A stretch of 64,000 nucleotides of DNA. It comes from Marinirhabdus sp963793275. GTDB lineage: Bacteria; Bacteroidota; Bacteroidia; Flavobacteriales; Flavobacteriaceae. Both the position numbers and the translations under genes were made by a program. Below, one piece after another: positions 25,441-33,257 of the stretch. The stretch spans positions 558,001-622,000 of the forward strand of contig CAWBZL010000003.1 of the NCBI GenBank assembly GCA_963793275.1, given 5' to 3'. How positions within the stretch are numbered: position 1 is the first letter of the stretch; each line of letters opens with the position of its first letter. Below the pieces are notes generated by a model, which searched no databases, was not told the origin of the DNA, and saw only the letters and a program-made list of their open reading frames with translations.

Positions 25441-26769
25441 ATGAAAAAATATATACTTCTCTGTCTAATTTCCGTGTTTGTCGTTGAAATTACCACGGCT
25501 CAGATCCTTTCAGAAAAAGATCGTGCTTCTATGCGCGACGAAATTCTAGCCGACCGTTTTAATAATCTTTTACCCAAATTAATGGACGATACAGACATTG
25601 ATATGTGGCTGGTTATCTCCAGAGAATATAACGAAGATCCCGTAATGCGCACTATGCTTCCGGCCAGATGGTTAAACGCCCGACGAAGAACAATTCTGGT
25701 TTTTTATCGGAACAAAGCAAAAAATACCATTGAAAAATTGGCAGTCGCCAGATACGACGTAGGTGAAAATATTCAGAGCGCCTGGGATAAAGAACAACAA
25801 CCAGACCAATGGCAGCGCCTGGTTGAAATTATCAGGGAGCGAAATCCAAAGAAAATTGCAGTGAATTATAGTAAGCATTTTGGGATTGCAGACGGAATTG
25901 TAAAAACCGATTATGAGGAATTATTGGAAGCCCTTCCCGGATTTTTAGAATCGAAAATAGTTTCAGCAGAAAAACTTGCTATTGCGTGGATCGAGACCCG
26001 AACTGAAAAAGAAATGAAACTGTACAACCAGCTTGTAGCAGTTACGCACGATATTATAGACGAAGCTTTTTCAACTAAAGTGATCACACCCGGAAAAACC
26101 ACTACAGACGATGTGGTGTGGTGGATGCGCCAAAAGGTAACAGATATGGGCCTGGAAACTTGGTTTCATCCTACAATAGACGTTCAGCGAAGTAATGAAG
26201 CCTTAAAAAGTCATATCGAATCCTTTAGCAAAGCGAAAAAAGATGAGATCATTCTTCCGGGCGATCTGTTGCATTGCGACTTCGGAATAACCTACATCAC
26301 GCTAAATACAGATTGCCAGCAACACGCCTATGTGTTGAAGGAGGGTGAAACTACAGTGCCCGATTTTTTAGCTGAAGCGTTTAAAACCGGGAATCGCGTT
26401 CAAGATATTTTTACAAATAATTTTACTGAAGGAAAAACAGGAAATGAAATTTTATTGAAATCTCTGGCCGAAGGAAAAGCAGAAGGATTACGACCCTCAA
26501 TTTATACACATCCGCTGGGAACTTATGGACACAGCTCCGGAACTACCTTAGGAATGTGGGACAGCCAGGAAGGTGTACCTATAAATGGTGATTATCCGTT
26601 ACATAGAAACACTGTTTACGCCATTGAACTTAATAACACCACCTTCATTAAAGAGTGGGATAAGGACATACGGATTATGCTCGAAGAAGCAGGATTCTAT
26701 GGTCCCGATGGGTTTCGATATGTAAACGGAAGGCAGGAAGCGATCAAGGCGATTGAAATAAGCTATTAA
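25441..26769 (+). CDS. M24 family metallopeptidase, secreted (aminopeptidase P-like)
   Basis: A 442-residue protein with a signal peptide (MKKYILLCLISVFVVEITTA). The N-terminal creatinase-like domain spans about residues 25-190. The C-terminal pita-bread domain shows the metal ligands in order: HCDFGITYITLNTDCQQHAY (first Asp and a divergent second), YTHPLGTYGHSSG (His), VYAIELNN (Glu) and DIRIMLEE (Glu). The second Asp usual in this family is not clear, so activity could be altered. Members cleave N-terminal residues before proline or hydrolyse related bonds. Probably periplasmic. It overlaps the convergent M48 gene by four bases. Confidence 0.85.
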   Translation: MKKYILLCLISVFVVEITTAQILSEKDRASMRDEILADRFNNLLPKLMDDTDIDMWLVISREYNEDPVMRTMLPARWLNARRRTILVFYRNKAKNTIEKLAVARYDVGENIQSAWDKEQQPDQWQRLVEIIRERNPKKIAVNYSKHFGIADGIVKTDYEELLEALPGFLESKIVSAEKLAIAWIETRTEKEMKLYNQLVAVTHDIIDEAFSTKVITPGKTTTDDVVWWMRQKVTDMGLETWFHPTIDVQRSNEALKSHIESFSKAKKDEIILPGDLLHCDFGITYITLNTDCQQHAYVLKEGETTVPDFLAEAFKTGNRVQDIFTNNFTEGKTGNEILLKSLAEGKAEGLRPSIYTHPLGTYGHSSGTTLGMWDSQEGVPINGDYPLHRNTVYAIELNNTTFIKEWDKDIRIMLEEAGFYGPDGFRYVNGRQEAIKAIEISY

Positions 26770-28871
26770 TTTGTTTCTGCAACCACCTTGTTTTGAAGTG
26801 ATAGAATAGCCGCAATACTTTTTTGTTCTACCCGCTGGCAATGTGAAATTGCAGTTTCTATAACACCCATTGCCTGACCAAAGACCTCACCATTAAACAT
26901 ACTAGTGGGGTATTCCTTAAATTCGCCACTATCCACAATGGCTTCTTTTAGTTCTTGTACGTTATCTATATTAGGTAATTCGACAAAATCTATTTCATCT
27001 AATTTTGCTATTTCCTCGTTAAGCGCATAAATCTTTTGACTTACGTTACGTCCCAAAGCATTTACCTGAATTTGGGTTACTTCAGATTTTGCCTGGATTT
27101 GATTTACGTCTGCATAGATTGTTTTTTGTGTAGCAACCAAAGAACGGTAGATGGAGGCAATAGCTTTGTGTTGCAGGTATAAATCCTGCAAGTCTTCGTG
27201 ATCTCCGGTTTTTTTCGCCAGCGCCATATGGATTCCGTATAAAGCGATATCCCACGCCTTAAAATCTTCTTCAAAATGCTTTTCACGATCGGCAAGTAAT
27301 TTTGTGTATCCGTCCTGAAGGCTCTTTTTATTATAGGTAGTTCCTTTAAACGCAAACCCTTTTTGTTTGGTAGTGCCGTTTGCTATTTCCTGTGCTTTCA
27401 GCATTAAATTTTCAATAGCACGCACAGGTTTCATCAATGTCTTGAGCTCTTCTTTTAGTGCTATTACATCTTTTATGGTTGCATCTTTATTGCGTAGGGC
27501 GGCATTTTTCATTTCCTGCTCATCAGGAATATTTAAAAATCTATTTTCGAAAGTGTTATCATAAGAAGCCAGAAGGTCTTTTCCTTTGGATTCTTCAGCA
27601 ATAAAATGTTCAAAGGTTTCAGGTGTTACTGCGTCTTCATTTTTTTTACTTAGATATTGCTGGTAGACCAACGTTGTCATTTCTTTTTGTAGTTTTTCCT
27701 TTTCTCCAAATAAAATCCAGGGCGATCGTTCATCTTCTTCATTTGAAATAAAAGGAGTCTTAGCATTTTTTTCGCGTAGATCGTTTGGTGGGTGACTAGA
27801 ATACATTCCGGCTTTAGAGTTTTCAGAAACCGAAAAATATAACTTTCCACCACGGTCATCTTCGGGTAATTTTTGAAGTACTTCCTGTTGGGTTTTCTCG
27901 TTTCTTTCAATCGCCAAATTGTTATGCAAATAGAGATTATCTACCAAAATATTTTTTTGTGAAGCGGTATAAGCGTGACCAATAGTGTCGTTCCAATGTT
28001 GCGAACCACCATCCAGTTTCCAAAGCGAAGAGACTATTGCCTCACTTCCCGTGGTGCTCACAGCAACTTTGTCTGCATTAAATTCCATTTCTCTGGAAAG
28101 TGAAGAATACATAAGGTTCAAAAATTGGTAAAACAGATTGAGTAATTGCCTGATAATCCAGATGATCGGGGTAATGACCCAGGCGGCAAACGAAAGCCGA
28201 ATATCTGAACCTCGCCACTGATCCAGCAAATCGTCCCACTTATCTCTTGAGAAAATCATATCGTGAATAATGGTATTGGCAGAAATTATATAGCTACCAA
28301 TTTTCATGCTACTTTGAGCAAAATGTCCAAATTCGTGAGTGACTACGGCTTTAAATTCGGTAAGGTTAAGGCAGGAAACCAATCCTAAACCAATTGTGAG
28401 TTCTTTCTTAACGGGTAGAAACAAACTAAGCCACATATTGGAGTACGAAACGTAGGCGTTCACATCCGGATCTACATATATAGCTTTGGGTTTTGGAGCT
28501 CCTGTTTCTTTACAGATCTGGTCTACAAAAGTAAAAAGTTCAGGATGTTCATGTTTGTTCAGTTTTATGCGGTTTTCTCGTTTGTGGTTCTTCAGTTTAA
28601 AGATGAACTTTAATGTAAACACGAACAGCATAAGAGCTCCCGCTATAGAACCAACTTTAAGTAGAATAGTGATTTTATTGATACGCCCCATATCATACAT
28701 TAAAGCGTAGTACAGTAAATATCCCAGTCCAACTACGAGTGCAGTATAAAGCAGAAAGAATAAGATAATGGATGCTACTGCGAGAAAAGCTCTGAATTTG
28801 TACGAAGCGGGTAAGCTGGTTAACTTTTTAACATCGGTTACAGGGCTGGCGGGGTAATACGTAGAGACCAT
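26766..28871 (-). CDS. M48 family metalloprotease, membrane-bound
   Basis: A 701-residue protein. Two membrane segments lie near residues 28-58 and 68-92. The zinc site is VVTHEFGHFAQSS, with His179, Glu180 and His183, and the third ligand is Glu263 in REMEFNADKVA. A further hydrophobic stretch (residues 228-258) lies between them. This is the HtpX/Ste24 pattern. The last 350 residues are helical and unlike HtpX, with long charged stretches, so it is a larger Bacteroidota form. Such enzymes take part in membrane protein quality control. It overlaps the convergent M24 gene by four bases. Confidence 0.88.
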   Translation of the reverse strand: MVSTYYPASPVTDVKKLTSLPASYKFRAFLAVASIILFFLLYTALVVGLGYLLYYALMYDMGRINKITILLKVGSIAGALMLFVFTLKFIFKLKNHKRENRIKLNKHEHPELFTFVDQICKETGAPKPKAIYVDPDVNAYVSYSNMWLSLFLPVKKELTIGLGLVSCLNLTEFKAVVTHEFGHFAQSSMKIGSYIISANTIIHDMIFSRDKWDDLLDQWRGSDIRLSFAAWVITPIIWIIRQLLNLFYQFLNLMYSSLSREMEFNADKVAVSTTGSEAIVSSLWKLDGGSQHWNDTIGHAYTASQKNILVDNLYLHNNLAIERNEKTQQEVLQKLPEDDRGGKLYFSVSENSKAGMYSSHPPNDLREKNAKTPFISNEEDERSPWILFGEKEKLQKEMTTLVYQQYLSKKNEDAVTPETFEHFIAEESKGKDLLASYDNTFENRFLNIPDEQEMKNAALRNKDATIKDVIALKEELKTLMKPVRAIENLMLKAQEIANGTTKQKGFAFKGTTYNKKSLQDGYTKLLADREKHFEEDFKAWDIALYGIHMALAKKTGDHEDLQDLYLQHKAIASIYRSLVATQKTIYADVNQIQAKSEVTQIQVNALGRNVSQKIYALNEEIAKLDEIDFVELPNIDNVQELKEAIVDSGEFKEYPTSMFNGEVFGQAMGVIETAISHCQRVEQKSIAAILSLQNKVVAETN

Positions 28872-29029
28872 AATTTAAATTTGGAAAGTTTTTGTGGTTC
28901 CGAAATGTAATAGAATATTTGGAAATATAAAAACCAATTCCTGAATATGGTATATAGCTATCTTCTAATTAGCTGAAGACTAGTTAGTAAAACATTTAAG
29001 TGACTTTTTAATTCTAATTTCGTATTTCC

Positions 29030-30673
29030 TTACACTTGTATCACTCCCAGATTAAAAGGTTTTTCAATAGGGGCGTGGTTGGCGGCTTCTATTCCCATAC
29101 TTATCCATTTTCTGGTATCTAATGGGTCTATAACGGCATCGGTCCAGATTCTGGAAGCTGCGTAATACGGGGAGATCTGGCGGTCGTACCTTGCTTTAAT
29201 TCTATCAAAAAGTTCTTTTTCAACTTCCGGAGTAATGGTTTTGCCTTTCTTTTTTAAGGAAGCAGTTTCAATTTGAAGTAAAACCTTAGCGGCACTATTT
29301 CCGCTCATTACCGCAAGCTCTGCGCTTGGCCAGGCAACAATCAATCTTGGGTCGTAGGCTTTACCACACATGGCATAGTTTCCTGCACCGTAGCTGTTTC
29401 CAATGACAATAGTAAATTTTGGAACCACACTATTACTTACGGCATTCACCATTTTGGCGCCGTCTTTAATAATGCCTCCGTGCTCGCTTTTACTCCCAAC
29501 CATAAAACCAGTAACATCCTGTAAAAATACCAGTGGAATTTTTTTCTGATTACAGTTTGCTATAAATCTGGTGGCTTTATCTGCGCTATCACTATAAATT
29601 ACACCGCCAAACTGCATTTCGCTGGGTTTGGTTTTCGCTTTGGTGGTTTTTACGAGTTTTCGCTGATTGGCAACAATACCAACTGCCCAACCATCAATTC
29701 TTGCATAACCAGTTAAAATAGTTTGGCCGTAGCCTTCTTTGTATTCTTCAAAATCGCTGTCGTCTACGAGTCGGGTTATGATTTCGCGCATATCGTATTG
29801 GTCTGCTCTCGATTTCGGAAGGATTCCGTAGATGTCTTCTTCTTTTGCTGAAGGTTTTTTAGCAGCAATTCTATTATATCCTGCTTTGTCAAAGTCACCA
29901 ATTTTAGAAAAAATATTTTTTATTTTGTCTAATGCGTCTTTGTCGTCTTTTGCTTTATAATCTGTAACACCACTTACTTCACAATGTGTGGTTGCGCCTC
30001 CCAGGATTTCATTATCTATACTTTCGCCTATGGCTGCTTTCACCAAGTAACTTCCTGCTAAGAAAATACTCCCGGTTTTATCTACGATCATAGCCTCGTC
30101 GCTCATGATAGGAAGGTACGCTCCACCCGCTACACAACTGCCCATAATAGCGCTTATTTGTGTAATTCCCATGCTGCTCATCACGGCATTGTTTCTAAAA
30201 ATACGCCCAAAATGTTCCTTGTCCGGGAAAATTTCGTCCTGCATAGGCAAATATACCCCTGCGCTATCTACCAGATACACAATAGGTAATTTGTTCTCTA
30301 TGGAAATTTCCTGTGCGCGAAGATTTTTCTTCCCTGTAATAGGAAACCAGGCACCGGCTTTTACGGTAGCATCATTTGCCACTACGATACATTGCTTTCC
30401 TTTTATGTAGCCAATTTTTACGACCACTCCACCACTTGGGCATCCACCGTGTTCTTCGTACATACCATCTCCGGCAAAAGCAGCTATTTCTATACTGGGC
30501 TTCTTTGGGTCTAAAAGGTATGCAATACGTTCACGGGCAGTCATTTTGCCTTTAGAATGGTGTTTTGCAATGCGTTTTTCGCCTCCGCCAAGTTTAACTT
30601 TAGCAAGCCGTTGGCGAAGGTCTGAAACGCCTAATTTATTATGATCTTCGTTTTTATTGAAGTTGATATCCAC
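29030..30673 (-). CDS. Acyl-CoA carboxylase, carboxyltransferase (beta) subunit
   Basis: A 547-residue biotin-dependent carboxyltransferase with the two crotonase-like halves of the AccD5/PccB/MccB family. Visible motifs: GGGEKRIAKHHSKGKMTARE near the N-terminus, VVANDATVKAGAWFPITGKK, MGSCVAGGAYLPIMSDEA (first oxyanion glycine pair), VFLQDVTGFMVGSKSEHGGI and GNSYGAGNYAMCGKAYDPRL (second). The KSEHGGI and AMCGKAYDP phrases lean towards methylcrotonyl-CoA carboxylase, but propionyl-CoA cannot be excluded. No biotin-carboxylase alpha subunit is adjacent. Cytoplasmic; works on branched-chain or odd-chain acyl-CoA. Confidence 0.92.
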   Translation of the reverse strand: MDINFNKNEDHNKLGVSDLRQRLAKVKLGGGEKRIAKHHSKGKMTARERIAYLLDPKKPSIEIAAFAGDGMYEEHGGCPSGGVVVKIGYIKGKQCIVVANDATVKAGAWFPITGKKNLRAQEISIENKLPIVYLVDSAGVYLPMQDEIFPDKEHFGRIFRNNAVMSSMGITQISAIMGSCVAGGAYLPIMSDEAMIVDKTGSIFLAGSYLVKAAIGESIDNEILGGATTHCEVSGVTDYKAKDDKDALDKIKNIFSKIGDFDKAGYNRIAAKKPSAKEEDIYGILPKSRADQYDMREIITRLVDDSDFEEYKEGYGQTILTGYARIDGWAVGIVANQRKLVKTTKAKTKPSEMQFGGVIYSDSADKATRFIANCNQKKIPLVFLQDVTGFMVGSKSEHGGIIKDGAKMVNAVSNSVVPKFTIVIGNSYGAGNYAMCGKAYDPRLIVAWPSAELAVMSGNSAAKVLLQIETASLKKKGKTITPEVEKELFDRIKARYDRQISPYYAASRIWTDAVIDPLDTRKWISMGIEAANHAPIEKPFNLGVIQV

Positions 30674-30740
30674 GGGTCTTTATTTTTTGCTAAGGTACAA
30701 AAATCTAGTTCTTTTTGGTTGCTGAAAATTTAAGTGTTAT

Positions 30741-30775
30741 TTATTTTCCACGGAAATAGTTTCCTAGGTAAATAA
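30741..30775. promoter_or_regulatory. 35-bp imperfect palindrome, candidate MarR operator
   Basis: The sequence starts TTATTTTCC and ends GGTAAATAA around the core GGAAATAGTTTCC. By my count 26 of 35 positions match the reverse complement (13 pairs). It ends six bases before the -7 box of the operon, so a bound protein would block transcription. MarR proteins bind palindromes of about this kind and often control their own operon. Confidence 0.55.
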
Positions 30776-30781
30776 AAAGCG

Positions 30782-30789
30782 TATCTTTG
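30782..30789 (+). promoter_or_regulatory. -7 box of the FMN reductase-MarR-pirin operon
   Basis: TATCTTTG, an exact TAnnTTTG match, 17 bases before the ATG at 30807 and directly after the palindrome. Confidence 0.6.
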
Positions 30790-30806
30790 TATCAAATAGG
30801 TAAATT

Positions 30807-31343
30807 ATGAAAAAAATTATAGCATTTGCAGGTAGCAACAGTAGTGTTTCTATAAATAAACAACTAGCAATACATACCGCAAGCCTTATAGAGAATGTGG
30901 AAGCTTCTATCTTTGATCTTAATGAATTTAAGCTCCCGCAATATGGGTTTGACCAGGAAAAAGAATACGGTATTCCCAAAAATGCTGAAATTTTCCTGAA
31001 TCATATAAAAGAGTCTGATGGAATTATATTGTCATTGGCAGAACATAATGGAGCTTACAGCACGGCTTTTAAGAACATTTTTGATTGGATGTCTCGTATA
31101 GATGGAAAATTATGGAGCAATAAACCCATGTTGCTAATGGCAACCTCACCCGGCGCACGGGGAGGGGCAACTGTTCTGGAGATTGCAAAAGGAAGATTTC
31201 CTTATATGGGAGGGAATATTGTAGCTACATTTTCGCTACCCAATTTTAATGATAGCTTTTCGGAAACAGGCATCAAAGATCAAGCGCTACGTACTGGTTT
31301 ACACGAGGCTGTGGCTTTGTTTCAGGAAGCAATTTCAGCATAA
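30807..31343 (+). CDS. NAD(P)H-dependent FMN reductase-like flavoprotein
   Basis: A 178-residue flavodoxin-like protein. The phosphate-binding loop is IAFAGSNSSVSINKQLA near residues 5-20, LSLAEHNGAYSTAFKNIFDW at about residues 72-91 contacts the isoalloxazine ring, and KPMLLMATSPGARGGATVLE follows. This is the NADPH-dependent FMN reductase family, which uses flavin to reduce quinones, azo dyes or other electrophiles. First gene of an operon with MarR (8-base gap) and pirin, which points to control by a redox-active or electrophilic compound. Confidence 0.9.
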   Translation: MKKIIAFAGSNSSVSINKQLAIHTASLIENVEASIFDLNEFKLPQYGFDQEKEYGIPKNAEIFLNHIKESDGIILSLAEHNGAYSTAFKNIFDWMSRIDGKLWSNKPMLLMATSPGARGGATVLEIAKGRFPYMGGNIVATFSLPNFNDSFSETGIKDQALRTGLHEAVALFQEAISA

Positions 31344-31351
31344 AGTATACT

Positions 31352-31789
31352 ATGGGAGATATTTCGAAAGATATTAATAGCAAATTTCATAATACTAAGC
31401 AAAAAGCCATGCTTAATATTATTTATACGGCAAACTTTATTACAGGACAGCAAAACAAGTTCTTTAAAGGTTTTGGGATTTCGCCCCAGCAATACAATGT
31501 CTTACGCATCTTACGGGGAGCAGGACAAGTGTTACCCGTACAAATTATTAAAGATAGAATGTTACAACGGGCACCCAACGCTACCAGAATGATGGATAAG
31601 TTGTGCGATAAGTTACTCATTAAACGTATTTCTTGCAGTACCGACAGGCGCGTTGTGCAAGTTGAAATTACAAAGAAAGGACTGGAATTGCTAGCTGAAA
31701 TAGATACAACACATCGAACAGATTACCTGCAAAACTTAACCAGTAAAGAAGCGGCTGTTTTAAGTGATTTACTGGATAAAATTAGATAA
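31352..31789 (+). CDS. MarR-family transcriptional regulator
   Basis: A 145-residue winged-helix protein. The recognition region is PVQIIKDRMLQRAPNATRMMDKL near residues 57-80 and the wing is RISCSTDRRVVQVEITKKG at residues 89-107, which carries the usual D-R-R signature. MarR dimers bind palindromes and release them on binding a phenolic compound or on cysteine oxidation. Two cysteines (CDKLL and SCSTD) are close to the wing and could sense oxidants. The 35-bp palindrome upstream of the operon is the natural candidate target. Confidence 0.9.
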   Translation: MGDISKDINSKFHNTKQKAMLNIIYTANFITGQQNKFFKGFGISPQQYNVLRILRGAGQVLPVQIIKDRMLQRAPNATRMMDKLCDKLLIKRISCSTDRRVVQVEITKKGLELLAEIDTTHRTDYLQNLTSKEAAVLSDLLDKIR

Positions 31790-31816
31790 AATACCAACGG
31801 TTAAAATAGATAACAC

Positions 31817-32685
31817 ATGAAACTAAATAGCATAAAAAAAATTGGACGTAGCCATTTTGTGAATATGGGGCCTATAAAATTACGGCAACCCATACCCACT
31901 CAGGAAATTGAGTTAATAGATCCGTTTATATTGTTACATCATTATGGACCTTATCCTATTAACGAATTAAACAACCCTTTTGATCTGGGCCGCATCCGCA
32001 TCGTGGTTTTGAACCTGTAACCTTTTTACTTCAGGGAGAGCAACTGCACAGAGATTCCCTAGGAAACGAAAGTGTTGTAAAAGCCGGGGATGTACAGTGG
32101 ACAACCGCAGGACGAGGTATCATGCACGCCGAAGCTCCTACCAAGGAGTTTGTGAAACAAGGAGGAACGCTGGAAGGAATTCAGTTATGGCTTAATTTGC
32201 CTGCTGCCAAAAAGATGATGCCTGCCGCTTATCAGCACGAGAAGAATGAGGACTTTAGGGTGGTTACTTCTAAAGATGAAAATGTGAACATGAGGATAAT
32301 TGCCGGCGAACTGGAAGGTACTCATGGCAGAATTGCTACTCAAACAGCTGTAAATGCTTTTATGATCACTGCCGATGAGGGAGGAGTTCACAATGTAACT
32401 ATTCCAAAAAATCATCAGGCTCTTGTTTACTTAATTAAAGGTGAGGTTACAATTAATAATACTACAGCGTTGGCTTTAAATGAAGATCAACTAGTGTGGT
32501 TTGAGCAGGATGGAGAAGGATTTTCTATCCAGGCTACTGCAGATAGTATCCTGTTGTTTTTATCTGGAGAACCTATTAATGAAGAAGTAAAGAGTTGGGG
32601 ACCATACGTAATGAATACACAGACTGAGATCATGGAAGCCTTGCGGGATTATCAACAAGGAAAAATGGGATTCTTACCCGCCTAA
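31817..32685 (+). pseudogene. Pirin-family protein, one frameshift
   Basis: Two pieces make one pirin of about 290 residues. The first (31817-32020) runs to NELNNPFDLG and then leaves the frame; the second frame picks up as HPHRGFEPVTFLLQGE at 31993 and runs to 32685. One missing C in CTGGGCCGCATCC restores DLGPHPHRGFEPVTF, the pirin metal-binding motif with its histidines. Further motifs are GDVQWTTAGRGIMHAEAP, with more metal ligands, and a C-terminal cupin domain. Pirins bind iron or nickel; some oxidise quercetin and some regulate transcription. The loss is at a single base in a G/C run, so a sequencing error is quite possible. Third gene of the redox operon. Confidence 0.9.
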
Positions 32686-32690
32686 CAATT

Positions 32691-32714
32691 AAGCATCCTT
32701 TGGGTGCTTTTTTT
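32691..32714 (+). terminator. Rho-independent terminator of the pirin operon
   Basis: AAGCATCC and GGGTGCTT form an 8-pair stem (one T-G pair) around a three-base loop, followed by seven Ts. It starts five bases after the pirin stop codon. Confidence 0.8.
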
Positions 32715-32841
32715 GTGTAAAAATCCGATATTTGTCGCGCTTTACTTAAACAATATATAGTGTAGCGCAGTTTCTTATTTTGGTGGGATGTTTTGTGACA
32801 GTTTTATTATTAAAAACGCTAATGTTTTGCCTTCCTACTGT

Positions 32842-32849
32842 TATATTTG
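32842..32849 (+). promoter_or_regulatory. -7 box upstream of the small membrane protein gene
   Basis: TATATTTG, exact TAnnTTTG. Transcription from here would begin near 32857 and give a leader of about 140 bases that includes the structured element. Confidence 0.5.
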
Positions 32850-32890
32850 AATCTTAATTTGCGTTAGGGATTGAGCGGTATGTTTGAGCT

Positions 32891-32982
32891 CTTTTTGGAT
32901 TGTTGCCAGCAGGAACAATCCAAAAAAGCAAGTAGCGAAAGCCCGACCTGCCGTCGCTTTTTTGCGAATGCAGGGAACGCCC
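32891..32982 (+). other. Structured GC-rich leader element
   Basis: In an AT-rich genome this 90-base block is GC-rich and folds well. Hairpin 1: TTTTTGGATTGTT (32892-32904) and AACAATCCAAAAA (32914-32926) pair perfectly over 13 bases around a nine-base loop. Hairpin 2: CCTGC (32947) with GCAGG (32970), an inner TCGC with GCGA and a loop of six Ts. It ends in GGGAACGCCC. From memory, blocks containing AGCGAAAGCCCGAC and ending in a G-rich ACGCCC recur between genes of other flavobacteria, so this may be a dispersed repeat or an RNA element. Confidence 0.5.
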
Positions 32983-32999
32983 AAAAAAAAGAACACATG

Positions 33000-33176
33000 A
33001 TGAATAAAAATACAGTACTGGCATGGGCTACATTTATAATGATTGTTATGGGATGCGCCCTTATTGCTCTGGGAGCCTTTAGATACGATGATGTAGCAGG
33101 ATGGGGATTTGCCACCGTAGGGTTTGGTTTCTTCGCAATTGCGTGGGTATTTAATGCTTTAAAAGGGAGAATGTAA
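33000..33176 (+). CDS. Small membrane protein, CAL67264-like
   Basis: A 58-residue protein with two membrane segments (VLAWATFIMIVMGCALIALG and ATVGFGFFAIAWVFNAL) joined by AFRYDDVAGWG and ending in a basic KGRM. It matches my memory of a conserved flavobacterial small membrane protein family named after a Gramella forsetii locus. Two adjacent ATGs (32997 and 33000) could start it. The in-frame extension back to 32871 crosses the hairpins and is not coding in character. Function unknown. Confidence 0.75.
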   Translation: MNKNTVLAWATFIMIVMGCALIALGAFRYDDVAGWGFATVGFGFFAIAWVFNALKGRM

Positions 33177-33257
33177 TATTCTTTCAGCGAACAACACTAT
33201 ACAATAGAAAGATAGAAACTCAATAACTCATTTACTCAATAATTTAATCAACTAGCA

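Noticed and set aside
32871..32996. N-terminal extension of the small membrane protein frame
   Set aside because: It crosses two stable hairpins, has unusual composition (CCQQEQSKKASSESP) and the conserved part begins at the later ATG pair.
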